This document shows positions 1-10,747 of a stretch of 64,000 bases of DNA, piece by piece (position 1 is the stretch's first letter; every line of letters starts with the position of its first letter). Below the pieces are notes generated by a model. The model saw only the letters and a list, made by a program, of their open reading frames with translations, was not told where the DNA came from and ran no database searches. This DNA comes from Novosphingobium sp. PC22D. GTDB taxonomy: Bacteria > Pseudomonadota > Alphaproteobacteria > Sphingomonadales > Sphingomonadaceae. The stretch is taken from NCBI RefSeq assembly GCF_002556635.1, contig NZ_MWMO01000005.1, positions 62,001 through 126,000 of the forward strand. The letters run 5' to 3'. Both the position numbers and the translations under genes were made by a program.

Positions 1-257
1 GCGCCGGCACAACCCACCCACACGCTCTGCACGCTTTGGTTGGCCATGCGTTCGGCGCGGTCGATGGCGTCGCGCACGGCATGCGTGGCCGCGGCCATGT
101 TGGTCACGTAGCCGCGCTTGATCCCGGCCGAGGCACGGTGTCCCGAGCCCAGCACGACCATGTCGCCAAGCTCGGTGATGCCGGCGACGATCGCGGAAAT
201 GCGGAACGAGCCGAGGTTCACCGCGCCCACGACGCGTACGATACGAGGTGCCGGCAT
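1..257 (-). CDS. ftsA: Cell division protein FtsA (N-terminal part, runs off the window)
   Basis: FtsA is the actin-like ATPase that anchors FtsZ filaments to the inner membrane and recruits later divisome proteins. Only the first 85 codons are present. The start reads MPAPRIVRVVGAVNLGS and continues through ISAIVAGITELGDMVVLG and GIKRGYVTNMAA, the ATPase-fold subdomain Ia typical of FtsA. The ATG shares one base with the ftsQ stop (TGATG), so translation is coupled. Identity rests on this N-terminal sequence together with the position directly after ftsQ at the end of a dcw cluster. Confidence 0.93.
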   Translation of the reverse strand, partial: MPAPRIVRVVGAVNLGSFRISAIVAGITELGDMVVLGSGHRASAGIKRGYVTNMAAATHAVRDAIDRAERMANQSVQSVWVGCAG

Positions 258-1189
258 CAGTCGATCTCCTCCCTGCCCCGCCCTGCCCCGGCGGCAAGCG
301 CGGCCTCCATTTTCGCCCTTTCGGGAATGCGCAGGTAGATCCGGTCCTTGCCGCGCATGTCGACCACCTTGACGGGACCGCCGAGCAGGCGGTTGGTGCC
401 ATCGAGGCGGGCGAAGGCGACGAGCGCGGAACTCGCCTGCTTGTCGCCTTCGGGCAACGCCAGGACTTGCCCGGTCTTGAAAGTCAGGTTCCAGCGCCGG
501 TTGCCGATCCATTCCGCTTCGCGCACGCGCGGCTTGAGTGCAGGCGCGGCGGCAAGCAGCCCGCCGAGCTGCGTCACCTGCTGGCCGGCGCCGAGCCCGG
601 AGACGATCAGCATGCCTTCGGCGTCACGGCGGCTGATCGGCTCGAGTTCGTGACCGGTCGCGTCGATCAGCACGAAGCGGTCGGCCTTGCGCAGCACCGC
701 GTGCGGCTTGCGCTCGACGATGTCGATGACGAGCGTATCGGGAAGCTGGCGCGAGACGCGCGCATCCTTGACCCACGAGAGACCGAGCAATTCGGTGCGC
801 AGCCCTTCGAGATCGACCTCGGACATCGCCTGGTTGCGCTGCGCGAGCGCGCGTTCGTAGACCTTGAGCTCGTTGAGGTTCTCGACCCCGCGCACTTCGA
901 CGTGCGCGACTTCGAAACCGGCATCGGCGGCGATCGCGGCGACCTGCCGCCGCGCCATTTCCGGCACGCCCATCATCGCGGCCGTGACCCAGGCGATCGC
1001 GACCACCACGGCCAGCGCGACGACGAGCACGATCTTGTGAAGCTGGTCTTCGGAAAAAGGCAGCGCGCCCATCACCGTGTCGAGCAGGCCGCCGGTCGTC
1101 GCCTTGGCCTTGCGCACCTTGCGGCGGTTGCCCTGCGCCGCGGCGGCCTTGCGCGCGCTTGTCGGCTTGCGCCGGTTCTGCTGACTCAT
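257..1189 (-). CDS. ftsQ: Cell division protein FtsQ
   Basis: 310 aa bitopic division protein that links early and late divisome components. It has a basic Lys/Arg-rich cytoplasmic N-terminus of about 50 residues, one transmembrane helix at roughly 53-72 (IVLVVALAVVVAIAWVTAAM), then a periplasmic POTRA domain (VRGVENLNELKVYERA) and the beta domain containing LPDTLVIDIVERKPHAVL. Length fits alphaproteobacterial FtsQ. The start overlaps the ddl stop by 4 bp (ATGA) and the stop overlaps the ftsA start by 1 bp. Function follows from family and context. Confidence 0.95.
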   Translation of the reverse strand: MSQQNRRKPTSARKAAAAQGNRRKVRKAKATTGGLLDTVMGALPFSEDQLHKIVLVVALAVVVAIAWVTAAMMGVPEMARRQVAAIAADAGFEVAHVEVRGVENLNELKVYERALAQRNQAMSEVDLEGLRTELLGLSWVKDARVSRQLPDTLVIDIVERKPHAVLRKADRFVLIDATGHELEPISRRDAEGMLIVSGLGAGQQVTQLGGLLAAAPALKPRVREAEWIGNRRWNLTFKTGQVLALPEGDKQASSALVAFARLDGTNRLLGGPVKVVDMRGKDRIYLRIPERAKMEAALAAGAGRGREEID

Positions 1190-2148
1190 CCGCGCCCCTC
1201 CTGCGGTTGCTTCGCCTTCGCGTCGGCCAGCGCCTCGGCGATGATCGCCTCGACCAGTTCGGGATAGTCCATGCCGCAGGCCTTGGCCTGTTCGGGCACG
1301 AGGCTGAGCGGAGTCATGCCCGGCTGGGTGTTGGTCTCGAGCAGGAACAGGCCCTCGACCCCCTGCGTATCGTCCCAGCGGAAGTCGGAACGGCTCGTCC
1401 CCCGGCAGCCGAGCAGGCGGTGCGCGCGCAGGGCGAGGTCCTTGCAGGCGGCGGTGATCTCGTCGGGCACCTCGGCGGGGCAGACGTGCTCGGTCATCCC
1501 GTCGGTATATTTCGCGTCGAAGTCGTAGAAGCCGGACTTGGGCCGCAGCTCGGTGACCAGCAGCGCGCGGTCGGCGATGACCGCCGTCGTCAGCTCGCGC
1601 CCGCGAATATAGGGCTCGGCAAGCAGCCGGTCGAACTCCTGCCAGGGGCCCTTCGCCTCGGCGCTGATCGGATTGCCGTAGTTGCCCTCGGCGGTGATGA
1701 TCGCGACGCCGACCGAGGAGCCCTCGTTGACCGGCTTGAGCACGTAGGGGCGCGGCAGCGGATCGCGCCGGTATAGGTCTTCGGTCTCGACCATGCGCCC
1801 GCCGGGCATGGGAATACCGTGCGGGACGAGCGCCTGCTTGGTCAGTTCCTTGTCGATCGCGATCACCGAGGTGGCGAGGCCCGAGTGCGTGTAGACGAGA
1901 CCCATCAGGTCCATCATCCCCTGCACCGTGCCATCCTCGCCCGGCGCGCCGTGGAGCGCGTTGAACACGACGTCGGGCGCGGTCTCGGCGAGCCGCTGCG
2001 CGACGTCGCGGCCCATGTCGATCCGCGTGACCTTGTGGCCCTTGGACTCGAGCGCCTTGGCCACGCCCTCGCCGCTCATCAGCGAGACCGCCCGCTCGTT
2101 CGACCAGCCGCCCATCAGGACCGCGACGTGGAGCTTGGGAAGAGTCAT
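1186..2148 (-). CDS. ddl: D-alanine--D-alanine ligase (Ddl, type B-like)
   Basis: 320 aa ATP-grasp ligase that makes the D-Ala-D-Ala dipeptide used by MurF. The start MTLPKLHVAVLMGG was chosen because the frame stays open far upstream only as an overlap of murB, and this ATG overlaps the murB stop by 4 bp. Visible signatures are HGAPGEDGTVQG, the ATP-grasp lysine region YVLKPVNEGSSVGV, and LLETNTQPGMTPLSLVP, the metal/ATP-binding end of the family (LE-NT-PGMT). Length matches DdlB. Confidence 0.96.
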   Translation of the reverse strand: MTLPKLHVAVLMGGWSNERAVSLMSGEGVAKALESKGHKVTRIDMGRDVAQRLAETAPDVVFNALHGAPGEDGTVQGMMDLMGLVYTHSGLATSVIAIDKELTKQALVPHGIPMPGGRMVETEDLYRRDPLPRPYVLKPVNEGSSVGVAIITAEGNYGNPISAEAKGPWQEFDRLLAEPYIRGRELTTAVIADRALLVTELRPKSGFYDFDAKYTDGMTEHVCPAEVPDEITAACKDLALRAHRLLGCRGTSRSDFRWDDTQGVEGLFLLETNTQPGMTPLSLVPEQAKACGMDYPELVEAIIAEALADAKAKQPQEGRG

Positions 2149-3035
2149 TCGCGGCCTACTCGCTGGATTTCCCACTCGAGCATGACGCCCGAGCTGTCCT
2201 TCACCCGGCGGCGCACCTCCTCGCCGAGCGCCTCGATCTCGGTGCTGGTCGCCGCGCCTGTGTTGATGAGGAAATTTGTGTGCTTTTCGCTCACTTGCGC
2301 GCCGCCCAAGGCGAGGCCCCGGCAGCCGGCCGCGTCGACCAGTTGCCAGGCCTTGTGGCCTTGCGGGTTCTTGAAGGTCGAGCCGCCGGTCTTGCTCCGC
2401 AGCGGCTGGCTCGCCTCGCGGCTGGCGGCGATGCGGTCCATCTCGGCCTGGATCGCGGCGGGCTCGCCCGGAGCGCCGCGAAAGCGCGCGGCGACCACGA
2501 TCGCGCCCTCGGGCAGCTCGGAGTGGCGGTAAGTGTAATGAAGGTCCGCATTGGCGAGCGTGACCAGCTCGCCCGAGCGCAGCACGACGTCGCAATCGAC
2601 CAGGATGTCCTTGACCTCGCCGCCATAGGCCCCGCCGTTCATCCGCACGAAGCCGCCGACCGTGCCGGGAATCGAGCGCAGGAATTCGATCCCGGCGATA
2701 CCCTTATCGCGCGCCGTCGAGGACACGAGGATGCCGCTTGCCCCCCCGCCGCATTCGAGCGTGACCGCGTCGATTGCCGAGACGTGCGCGAAGGGCTTGC
2801 CCAGCCGCACCACGACGCCCGGCACGCCGCCGTCGCGCACGATCATGTTCGAGCCGAGCCCGAGCGCCATGACCGGCACTTGCGGATCGAGTTCGTGCAG
2901 GAAATGCCGAAGATCGGCGAGATCCTTTGGCTCTAACAGCCAGTCCGCCACACCGCCCGACTTGAACCAGACCAGCGGCGCCAGCGGCGCATCCGGCGTC
3001 AGCTTGCCCGCGACCTGGGGGAGCGTATCGGCCAT
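2145..3035 (-). CDS. murB: UDP-N-acetylenolpyruvoylglucosamine reductase MurB
   Basis: 296 aa FAD enzyme that reduces UDP-GlcNAc-enolpyruvate to UDP-MurNAc in the cytoplasm. The start [18 protein letters not shown] shares one base with the murC stop. Motifs are WFKSGGVADWLLEP and LGLGSNMIVRDGGVPGVVVRL in the FAD domain, then RSIPGTVGGFVRMNGGAYGGE, and GGSTFKNPQGHKAWQLVDAAG with the catalytic Ser region near the C-terminus. Length is usual for type II (short) MurB of alphaproteobacteria. Confidence 0.96.
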   Translation of the reverse strand: MADTLPQVAGKLTPDAPLAPLVWFKSGGVADWLLEPKDLADLRHFLHELDPQVPVMALGLGSNMIVRDGGVPGVVVRLGKPFAHVSAIDAVTLECGGGASGILVSSTARDKGIAGIEFLRSIPGTVGGFVRMNGGAYGGEVKDILVDCDVVLRSGELVTLANADLHYTYRHSELPEGAIVVAARFRGAPGEPAAIQAEMDRIAASREASQPLRSKTGGSTFKNPQGHKAWQLVDAAGCRGLALGGAQVSEKHTNFLINTGAATSTEIEALGEEVRRRVKDSSGVMLEWEIQRVGRE

Positions 3036-4444
3036 CACGCCGCCTGCCTCCCCCGGATCGCGTCGGCGAGCCCGGCCGCCCACTTGGTGATGTCGCCCGC
3101 GCCGAGGCACACGATCATGTCGCCCGGACGGATCGTGGCCGCCAGCGCGCCGGCAAGGTCCTCCGCGCTGTCGACGACGTGCGCATCGCGGTGGCCGCGC
3201 GCCTTGAGGCCATCGACCAGCGCGGCGGCATCGACCCCCGCGATCGGGGCCTCGCCCGCGGCGTAGACCGGGGTGACGTAGACCGCGTCGGCATCGTTGA
3301 AGGCGGTCTGGAACTCGCTCATCAGGTCGCGCAGGCGGGAATAGCGGTGCGGCTGCGCCACAGCGATCACGCGCCCCTCGACGCCCTCGCGCGCGGCGGC
3401 GAGCACCGCGCGGATCTCCACCGGGTGGTGGCCGTAGTCGTCGATCACGGTTGCCCCGCCCACTTCGCCGACGCGGGTGAAGCGGCGCTTGACCCCGTCG
3501 AACTTGGCGAAGCCGTTGCACACGATCGTCTCGGGGCAGCCCATCTCGATCGCGACGGCGACCGCCGCGAGCGCGTTCTGGACATTGTGGCGACCAGGCA
3601 TGGGCAGCTCGATACCCTCGATCCTGCGCGTCGCCCCGTCGCGCTCGCGGATCACCACGTCGAAGCGGTTGCCGCCCGGGATCGGCGTCACGTTCTCGCC
3701 GCGGATATCGGCCTGCGCGGAGAATCCGTAAGTGATGACCCGCCGGTCGCGAACCTTGGAGATCACCGCCTGCACTTCGGGGTGATCGATGCAGAGCACC
3801 GCCGCGCCGTAGAACGGCACGTTCTCGATGAACTCGACGAAGGCATCCTTCACCGCCTCGAAGCTGCCGTAGTGATCGAGGTGCTCGGGATCGATGTTGG
3901 TGACGACCGCGATGGTGCCGTCGAGCCGCAGGAAAGAGCCGTCGCTCTCGTCGGCCTCGACGACCATCCAGTCGCTCTCGCCGAGCCGCGCGTTCGAACC
4001 GTAGGCATTGATGATGCCGCCGTTGATCACGGTCGGATCGACTCCGCCCGCCTCCAGCAGGCAGGCGACCATCGAGGTGGTGGTCGTCTTGCCGTGCGTG
4101 CCCGCCACCGCGACGGTGTTCTTGAGCCGCATCAGCTCGGCAAGCATCTCCGCGCGGCGCACCACGGGAATGCGCGCCTCGAGCGCGGCCTTCACTTCGG
4201 GGTTGTCACGCTTCACCGCAGTCGAGGTGACGACCACCGCGCAGCCCGCGACATTGGCCGCATCGTGGCCGATCAGCACCTTGATGCCGCGCTTTCTCAG
4301 GCCCTCGACGACATAGCCTTCGGCGATGTCGGAGCCCTGCACGTCGTAGCCCAGGTTGTGCATGACCTCGGCGATCCCCGACATGCCGATGCCGCCGATG
4401 CCGACGAAGTGGATCGTGCCGATATCGGTCGCGACGCCCTTCAT
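3035..4444 (-). CDS. murC: UDP-N-acetylmuramate--L-alanine ligase MurC
   Basis: 469 aa Mur ligase adding L-Ala to UDP-MurNAc. An N-terminal Rossmann domain ([22 protein letters not shown]) is followed by the ATP loop [14 protein letters not shown], then [11 protein letters not shown] and [12 protein letters not shown] of the central domain and the C-terminal domain with [12 protein letters not shown]. Length is standard. It overlaps murG by 4 bp and murB by 1 bp. Confidence 0.97.
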   Translation of the reverse strand: MKGVATDIGTIHFVGIGGIGMSGIAEVMHNLGYDVQGSDIAEGYVVEGLRKRGIKVLIGHDAANVAGCAVVVTSTAVKRDNPEVKAALEARIPVVRRAEMLAELMRLKNTVAVAGTHGKTTTTSMVACLLEAGGVDPTVINGGIINAYGSNARLGESDWMVVEADESDGSFLRLDGTIAVVTNIDPEHLDHYGSFEAVKDAFVEFIENVPFYGAAVLCIDHPEVQAVISKVRDRRVITYGFSAQADIRGENVTPIPGGNRFDVVIRERDGATRRIEGIELPMPGRHNVQNALAAVAVAIEMGCPETIVCNGFAKFDGVKRRFTRVGEVGGATVIDDYGHHPVEIRAVLAAAREGVEGRVIAVAQPHRYSRLRDLMSEFQTAFNDADAVYVTPVYAAGEAPIAGVDAAALVDGLKARGHRDAHVVDSAEDLAGALAATIRPGDMIVCLGAGDITKWAAGLADAIRGRQAA

Positions 4445-5622
4445 TCGGCGCCCTCCATCGCCAGGGCTTCCTTGCCGCTCGCGACGGATTTCGGCTTCAC
4501 GCGGATGACATCCATCAGCGGTTCACCGCCGAAGCTCTCGACCAGGTCGGCGAGATCGGCGGCGGCGTTGGGATAGCCGCAGTTCCACGCGGCGTGCGCC
4601 GCGTTGGCGAGCGTTTCGGGATGCTGCGCCATGGCCTGGATCTGCTTGGCGAGTTCGGTCGCGGTGAAGCGCTCCTGCCGGATCGCGCGCGCGCCGCCCG
4701 CCGCGACGATCTCGCGCGTGTTGGCGGCCTGGTGGTCGTCGGTGGCGATGGGCAGCGGAACGAGGATCGCGGGGCGGCCGACCGCGGTCAGTTCGGCGAT
4801 CGTCGAGGCGCCGGCGCGGCCGATGAACAAGTGCGCGTCGGCGAGCCGGTTTTCCATGTCCTCGAAATAGGTCGCGAGCTCGGCGGGAATGTCGTGCGTG
4901 GCATAGCGGTCACGCACCGCCGCGATGTCCTCGGGACGGCACTGCTGGATCACCTGGAGCCGCGAGCGCAGCGCGGGCGGCAGCATGGCGAGCCCGTCGG
5001 GCACGATCTCGGAGAGCACCCGCGCGCCCTGGCTGCCGCCGGTCACGAGAATGCGCAGCAGGCTCTCGGCGGTGAACGCGGGAAACGGCCGGTCGCGCAG
5101 CGCCAGCACCTCGGCGCGGACCGGATTGCCGACGAGCGTGACCTTGTCCGCGAGCTTGGCCGGAAGCCGATCGACCTCGCCGCACGAGGTCGCGATCGCA
5201 TCGACCCTGGGTGCGAAATAGCGGTTCACGCGGCCGAGCACCGCGTTCTGCTCGTGCAGCACGGTGGGCAGCCCCGCCGAGCGCGCCGCGAGCAGCGTCG
5301 GCAGCGCCGGATAGCCGCCGAAGCCGACCACGGCGGAAGGCTCGAAGCTTTCGAACAGGCGCAGCGCCATGCGCCGCCCCTCGAGCACGCCGCGCGCGCC
5401 CTTGATCCACCCGAGCGGGTTCTTGCCCGCTATGCGCCCGGGCGGAAGGATGTGCGCGGGCAGGAAATCGGGCTTGCCGGGGATCGCCGCGCCGCGCGTA
5501 TCGGTGATCAACGCCACGTGGTGCCCGCGCCGGTCAAGCTCGGCCGCCAGCGAGAAAGCGGGGATCAGGTGTCCTCCGGTTCCTCCTGCGGCGAGGACGT
5601 AGTGGCGGCTCACGGCGGTCAT
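4441..5622 (-). CDS. murG: Lipid II-forming GlcNAc transferase MurG
   Basis: 393 aa peripheral membrane GT28 enzyme that converts lipid I to lipid II. The N-terminal motif [17 protein letters not shown] is the glycine-rich phosphate loop. Further motifs are [15 protein letters not shown] and [16 protein letters not shown], then in the C-domain [42 protein letters not shown] and DDHQAANT. It ends about 25 residues beyond the usual C-terminus ([23 protein letters not shown]). It overlaps ftsW and murC by 4 bp each. Confidence 0.97.
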   Translation of the reverse strand: MTAVSRHYVLAAGGTGGHLIPAFSLAAELDRRGHHVALITDTRGAAIPGKPDFLPAHILPPGRIAGKNPLGWIKGARGVLEGRRMALRLFESFEPSAVVGFGGYPALPTLLAARSAGLPTVLHEQNAVLGRVNRYFAPRVDAIATSCGEVDRLPAKLADKVTLVGNPVRAEVLALRDRPFPAFTAESLLRILVTGGSQGARVLSEIVPDGLAMLPPALRSRLQVIQQCRPEDIAAVRDRYATHDIPAELATYFEDMENRLADAHLFIGRAGASTIAELTAVGRPAILVPLPIATDDHQAANTREIVAAGGARAIRQERFTATELAKQIQAMAQHPETLANAAHAAWNCGYPNAAADLADLVESFGGEPLMDVIRVKPKSVASGKEALAMEGAE

Positions 5623-6845
5623 CGTTTGTCTCCAAGGTCGCTGCCAAGATCGCTGAGCGAAAACCGCTCACCCTGGATAAAGGGATTTCTGCGGGTGATG
5701 GCCAGCAGCAATCCGATGCTCAGCCCCATCGCGAGGGTCGAGGAGCCGCCGTAGCTGATGAGCGGCAAGGTCATGCCCTTCGACGGAAAGAGCTGGAGAT
5801 TGACGAGGATGTTGATGAAGGCCTGTCCACCGAACTGCGCGGCGAAGCCGGTCGCGGCGAGCACCGTGAACAAGTCCTCCTCGCGCACCAGCCGGATCAG
5901 CACGCGCAGCACCAGCGCGAGGTAGAGGATCACCACGACCATGCACGAGAGCAGGCCGAACTCCTCGCCGATAACCGAGAAGATATAGTCGGTATGCGCT
6001 TCGGGCAGCGCCAGCTTGCGCTCGCCCATCCAGAAGCCGAGCCCCGTCCAGCCGCCGTTGAGCAGCGTGCGGCTGGCAAGGTCGACCTGGTCGAACGCGG
6101 TGCCGCCGCCGAGGAACGAATCGATGCGGCGCTGCGCGTTGTCGTAGAGGAAATAGGTGGCGATGATCAGCACGACCCCGCCCGCTCCGGCGACCGCGAT
6201 GCGGCGCACGTCGATGCCCGACAGCAGCACCAGCGTGAACCAGGTCCCGGCGAACAGGATGGTCGAGCCGAAGTCGGGCTGCGCCATGAGCAATGCCGAA
6301 ACGAGCGCGACGATGCCGAACGTAACCGACATCATCGGCAATTGCTCGTCGCGCACCTTGAGCGAAAGCAGCCAGGCAAGCAGGATCGGAAAGCCGCACT
6401 TGAGGAATGAGGACGGCTGCAGCGAGAGGCCGAGATTGAGCCAGCGCCGCGCGCCGTTCACCTCGAAGCCGAGGAACGGCACCAGCATCAGAGCGAAGAT
6501 CATGCTCGCCGCGAGCACGATACCGAAGCGACGGGCCATGTCCTTTGGCAGTGTGGAGGCCGCCAGCATCGCCCCGAGCGCGACGATCTGCCAACGCACG
6601 TGAAGATAGAAGAAGTGGAGGTCGTCGAGCGACTTGGTCGAGGTCGACAACCGCCGGGCGCTCGCCGGCGAGCCCGCCGCGACGCTGACAGTGCCGATGA
6701 TCATCAGGATCAGCGCCAGCATCAGCACGCCGCGATCGATTTCCTGCCACCAGATCTGCATCGCGCCGCGCCGCCCGCCGCGATAGTGCGTCACCGCGCG
6801 GCTCTTGGCGGCGCCGTTGACGGGAACCGGAGGATGCGTCGCCAT
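5619..6845 (-). CDS. ftsW: Peptidoglycan polymerase/division SEDS protein FtsW
   Basis: 408 aa polytopic inner-membrane SEDS glycosyltransferase that works with the class b PBP FtsI at the septum. About ten hydrophobic segments are visible, with FLGFEVNGARRWLNLG and the SEDS signature region FIGEEFGLL-like (VIGEEFGLLSCMVV) and FINILVNLQLFPSKGMTLPLISYGGSS near the C-terminus. It lies between murG and murD as in other alphaproteobacterial clusters, overlapping both neighbours. Confidence 0.96.
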   Translation of the reverse strand: MATHPPVPVNGAAKSRAVTHYRGGRRGAMQIWWQEIDRGVLMLALILMIIGTVSVAAGSPASARRLSTSTKSLDDLHFFYLHVRWQIVALGAMLAASTLPKDMARRFGIVLAASMIFALMLVPFLGFEVNGARRWLNLGLSLQPSSFLKCGFPILLAWLLSLKVRDEQLPMMSVTFGIVALVSALLMAQPDFGSTILFAGTWFTLVLLSGIDVRRIAVAGAGGVVLIIATYFLYDNAQRRIDSFLGGGTAFDQVDLASRTLLNGGWTGLGFWMGERKLALPEAHTDYIFSVIGEEFGLLSCMVVVILYLALVLRVLIRLVREEDLFTVLAATGFAAQFGGQAFINILVNLQLFPSKGMTLPLISYGGSSTLAMGLSIGLLLAITRRNPFIQGERFSLSDLGSDLGDKR

Positions 6846-8176
6846 CAGTCTTCTCCCTCGCCCGGATCGTCGGCGGAGATCAATGCGCCTACGATCCGGC
6901 GGAACGCATCGCCGCGCGCCTCGAAATCACGAAACTGGTCGAAGCTGGCGCAGGCGGGCGAGAGCATCACGACATCGCCCGGCTTCGCCGCCGCCATCGC
7001 CTCGCGGATCGCTTCGGCCATCATCTCGCTGCGGCGGACCGGCGCATGCGGCGCGAGCAGGTCGGCGAACATCGGGCCGGCATCGCCGATCGTGTAGGCG
7101 GCGGCGACGTTGCCGAAATAGGGCTCGCACTCGCCCAGATCGTCGCCCTTGGGCAGGCCGCCGACGATCCAGTGGATGCGCGGCCTCGGATCGGGCGGGA
7201 AGGCGGCCAGCGCGGGAGCGGCCGAGGCCGGATTGGTCGCCTTGCTGTCGTTGATGTAGAGCACGCCTTCGTTCTCGGCCACACGCTCCATGCGGTGCGG
7301 CAGGCCGACGAAGCTTTCGAGGCCAGCCTCGATCTGCGCGTCGGAAAGCCCGAGTTGCCGCGCGACGGCGATGGCGGCGGCGGCGTTCTGGCGATTGTGC
7401 GGCCCTTGCAGCGAGGGCCAGCGCGCCTGATCGCCGGGCAGCTCGACGTCGTCGATGAACTGGATCGGCTGCCCTTCGGGCGAGAAACGCAGCACGTCCA
7501 CCCCGGCTTCGGCCTCATGATCGACGATCGCGAGCGATGCGGCGGACTGCATCCCGAACAGCCGCGCCTTGGATGCGACATAGGCGTCGAAATCGGCGTA
7601 GCGATCGAGGTGGTCGGGCGTCACGTTGAGCAGCACCGCGACTTCGCAGTCGAGCGAGAAAGTGAGGTCGATCTGGTAGCTCGACAGTTCGAGCACGTAG
7701 ACGCCGCCCTCGGGCAGCGGATCGGCGGCGAGGATCGGCACGCCGATGTTGCCGCCCACGCGCACGGGGACCCCCGCCTGCGCGAACAGATGCCGGACAA
7801 GCATCGTCGTGGTCGACTTGCCGTTGGTCCCGGTTATCCCGACGACGCGATGCGCCGGCAGGACGGCGCGCGCGCGCGCGAACAATTCGATGTCGCCGAT
7901 CACCGGAACATCGGCCGCGGCGGCGGCCTCGGCGATCGGATGACGGTTGAGCGGAATGCCCGGGGACACGACCACCGCCTCGTACCCCTCGAGCACCGCC
8001 GTTACCGGGTCGGCGAGTTCCACTCGCCCTTCGAAGGCCTGCCTCGGCTCCTCGCGGCTGTCCCAGGCCATGACCTGCGCGCCGCTCGCGAGCAGCGATT
8101 CGACCGCCGCCGCGCCCGAACGGGCAAGGCCGAGGACGGCGAAGCGCTTGCCTGCAAAGTCGGGCGAGGTGATCAT
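6845..8176 (-). CDS. murD: UDP-MurNAc-L-Ala--D-Glu ligase MurD
   Basis: 443 aa Mur ligase adding D-Glu. Motifs are FAVLGLARSGAAAVESL (N-domain), the ATP loop ITGTNGKSTTTMLV, LELSSYQID, LNVTPDHLDRY, and YINDSKATNPASAAPAL, which is the MurD-specific DSKATN segment. The C-domain ends with MLSPACASFDQFRDFEARGDAF. The start shares one base with neither neighbour upstream; mraY ends 10 bp before it, and the stop overlaps the ftsW start by 1 bp. Confidence 0.97.
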   Translation of the reverse strand: MITSPDFAGKRFAVLGLARSGAAAVESLLASGAQVMAWDSREEPRQAFEGRVELADPVTAVLEGYEAVVVSPGIPLNRHPIAEAAAAADVPVIGDIELFARARAVLPAHRVVGITGTNGKSTTTMLVRHLFAQAGVPVRVGGNIGVPILAADPLPEGGVYVLELSSYQIDLTFSLDCEVAVLLNVTPDHLDRYADFDAYVASKARLFGMQSAASLAIVDHEAEAGVDVLRFSPEGQPIQFIDDVELPGDQARWPSLQGPHNRQNAAAAIAVARQLGLSDAQIEAGLESFVGLPHRMERVAENEGVLYINDSKATNPASAAPALAAFPPDPRPRIHWIVGGLPKGDDLGECEPYFGNVAAAYTIGDAGPMFADLLAPHAPVRRSEMMAEAIREAMAAAKPGDVVMLSPACASFDQFRDFEARGDAFRRIVGALISADDPGEGED

Positions 8177-8186
8177 CGCGGCCGGC

Positions 8187-9257
8187 CTACCTCAGCTTCA
8201 GGGTCGAAAGGCCGATCACCGCGAGCACGATCGAGATGATCCAGAAGCGGATCACGACGGTCGATTCGGCCCAGCCGAGCTGCTCGAAGTGATGATGGAT
8301 CGGCGCCATGCGGAACACGCGCTTTCCGGTACGCTTGAAGAAGAAGACCTGGATGATCACCGAGGCCGCCTCGAGCACGAACAGCCCGCCGACGATGGCG
8401 AGCACGATCTCGTGGTGCGCCGCCACCGCGATCGCGCCGAGCGCGCCGCCGAGCGCAAGGCTGCCGGTATCGCCCATGAAGATCGCCGCAGGGGGCGCGT
8501 TGAACCACAGGAAGGCGAGCCCCGCCCCCATGATCCCCGCGCAGAAGATCGCGAGTTCGCCCGCGCCCGGCACGTGCGGAATGCCGAGATAGGTCGCATA
8601 GTCGACGCGGCCGGCAAGGTAGGCGATGATGGCGAAGGTCCCCGCCGCGACGATCACCGGAAAGGTCGCGAGCCCGTCGAGCCCGTCGGTGAGGTTCACC
8701 GCGTTGCCCGCGCCGACGATCACGAAGGCGGCGAAGACATAGTAGAACGGGCCGAGCGGGATCGCCGCGTTGCTCAGGAACGGCACATAGAGATTGGTGT
8801 TGAGCTGGCTCACGATGATCCATGAGGCGACGCCCGCCACCGCGAACTCGAACAGCAGGCGCACTTTGCCCGACACGCCCTTGTGGCTGCTCTTGGTCAC
8901 CTTGTCGAAATCGTCGAGGAAGCCGATCAGCCCGAAGCCCACGGTCACCGCGATGCAGGCGAGCACGAACGGGTTGGTCGGGTCCATCCACAGCACCATC
9001 GAGATGAGCAGCGCGGTCAGGATCATCAGCCCGCCCATCGTCGGCGTGCCGCGCTTGGCGAGGTGGCTCTTGGGCCCGTCCTCGCGGATCGGCTGGCCCT
9101 TGCCCTGGCGGATGCGAAGCATGTTGATGAAACGCGGGCCGATCACCAGTCCGATCAGCAGCGCCGTCATCAGCGCGCCGCCCGAACGGAACGACCGGTA
9201 GCGAAAGAGGTTGGCAAGCCCCTCGTAGTTCAGCCAGTCTGCGAAGAGATAGAGCAT
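8187..9257 (-). CDS. mraY: Phospho-MurNAc-pentapeptide translocase MraY
   Basis: 356 aa integral membrane enzyme that forms lipid I on undecaprenyl phosphate. The start [24 protein letters not shown] is the usual MraY N-terminus; the frame is open upstream but that part is not MraY-like. Signatures are [49 protein letters not shown] and the HHHFE motif ([14 protein letters not shown]). Length is normal. It lies 25 bp after murF and 10 bp before murD. Confidence 0.97.
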   Translation of the reverse strand: MLYLFADWLNYEGLANLFRYRSFRSGGALMTALLIGLVIGPRFINMLRIRQGKGQPIREDGPKSHLAKRGTPTMGGLMILTALLISMVLWMDPTNPFVLACIAVTVGFGLIGFLDDFDKVTKSSHKGVSGKVRLLFEFAVAGVASWIIVSQLNTNLYVPFLSNAAIPLGPFYYVFAAFVIVGAGNAVNLTDGLDGLATFPVIVAAGTFAIIAYLAGRVDYATYLGIPHVPGAGELAIFCAGIMGAGLAFLWFNAPPAAIFMGDTGSLALGGALGAIAVAAHHEIVLAIVGGLFVLEAASVIIQVFFFKRTGKRVFRMAPIHHHFEQLGWAESTVVIRFWIISIVLAVIGLSTLKLR

Positions 9258-9282
9258 CGTTCGAGGGGCGCGGCCCGCCTTC

Positions 9283-10743
9283 CTATTTGCTGAGCACAGT
9301 AACGAGGGAAGCAAGTCCCACCGAGTTCGACCCCTTGACGAGGATCGCATCGCCTCGCCTCAGTCCGAACGCGGACAATTTGTCCACAGCTTCCTCCACT
9401 GTCGCGCAATGGGCGAAGGGTATCGGTTTGCCAAGCGAATCCCCGCCCGATTTCCCCAGCTCGCCGACCAGCGCGGCCATTTCGGGCCCGACGAGCACGG
9501 CGTAATCGACGCCCGCCTCGCGCATCGGCGCGGCGAGCGCGGCGTGATAGCCCTCGGCGTGCTTGCCCAGTTCCTTCATCGAGCCCAGCACCGCGATGCG
9601 GCGGGTCGCGTCGGTACGGCCGAGCTGCGCCAGCGTGGCCCGCATCGAGGCCGGGTTGGCGTTGTAGCTCTCGTCGATCAGCAGGGCGCGACCACCGCCG
9701 TTGGCCTCGGGCACGTCGATCTCGATCCGCGCGCCGCGACCGGCGAGCCCCTCCATCTCGGCGAGCGCCACGCCCGCGGCGCCCAGGTCGCCCTTGACCG
9801 CGCGCACCGCCGCCATGACCGCGAGCGAGTTGATGATCCAGTGCTCGCCGGGCGCGGCGACGGTGTAGCACAGGCGGCGATCGCCCATGTCGGCCGTGAC
9901 CAGCGAGCCGCCGCCCAGCGCGGGCACCGAATCGAGCAGGCGCACGTCGGCTTGCTCGGACCGGCCGAACGAGATCACATGCGCCCCGTTGCGCAGCGCC
10001 GCCTTGCGCAGGCGCTCGAAATGCGGACTGTCGGCGGGGATCACCGCGGTGCCGCCGCGTCCCAGGCCCTGGAATATCTCGCCCTTGGCCTCGGCGATCG
10101 CCTCTTCGGAGCCGAGCATCTCGATGTGCGCGGGCGCGATCGTGGTGATGACCGCGACATGCGGGCGCACCTGCCGGGTCAGCGCGGCGATCTCGCCCGC
10201 GTGGTTCATCCCCATCTCGAACACGCCGAAGCGCGCGCGGGCGGGCATCCGCGCCAAGCTGAGCGGCACGCCGGTATGGTTGTTGTAGCTCTTCACAGAG
10301 CGGTGCGCGTCGCCGCGGCTGGCGCGGTCGAGCGCGGCGTAGATCGCTTCCTTGACGCCGGTCTTGCCGACCGATCCGGTCACCCCGATGATCGGCGCGC
10401 GGCTGCGCGCCCGCGCCGCCGCGCCGAGCCGGACGAGCGCCTCGGTGGTGTCCTTGACCAAGACGTGCGGACCTTCGACCGGCCGGTCGACCACGACCGC
10501 CGCCGCGCCCTTGGCGAAGGCCATGTCGACGAAGCGGTGCCCGTCGGTGTTCTCGCCGCTCAAGGCGAAGAACAGGTCGCCCGGCTTCACTTCGCGGCTG
10601 TCAAACTCGATGCCGGTCACGACGAACTCGGCGTTGGCCGTTCCCTTGACCGCGCGCGCGATCGAGACCGCGTCCCACAGGACATGCGAGTTGTCTTCGC
10701 AGTCCTGCATCGGCCAGTCGAGGATTCGCGTCACTGCATTCAT
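9283..10743 (-). CDS. murF: UDP-MurNAc-tripeptide--D-Ala-D-Ala ligase MurF
   Basis: 486 aa Mur ligase adding the D-Ala-D-Ala made by Ddl. The N-domain has [25 protein letters not shown], the ATP loop [15 protein letters not shown], the central domain [16 protein letters not shown] and [13 protein letters not shown], and the C-domain [19 protein letters not shown] start at MQDCED a few codons in is also possible. It begins 4 bp after murE ends, so the two are coupled. Confidence 0.96.
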   Translation of the reverse strand: MNAVTRILDWPMQDCEDNSHVLWDAVSIARAVKGTANAEFVVTGIEFDSREVKPGDLFFALSGENTDGHRFVDMAFAKGAAAVVVDRPVEGPHVLVKDTTEALVRLGAAARARSRAPIIGVTGSVGKTGVKEAIYAALDRASRGDAHRSVKSYNNHTGVPLSLARMPARARFGVFEMGMNHAGEIAALTRQVRPHVAVITTIAPAHIEMLGSEEAIAEAKGEIFQGLGRGGTAVIPADSPHFERLRKAALRNGAHVISFGRSEQADVRLLDSVPALGGGSLVTADMGDRRLCYTVAAPGEHWIINSLAVMAAVRAVKGDLGAAGVALAEMEGLAGRGARIEIDVPEANGGGRALLIDESYNANPASMRATLAQLGRTDATRRIAVLGSMKELGKHAEGYHAALAAPMREAGVDYAVLVGPEMAALVGELGKSGGDSLGKPIPFAHCATVEEAVDKLSAFGLRRGDAILVKGSNSVGLASLVTVLSK

Positions 10744-10747
10744 AGTG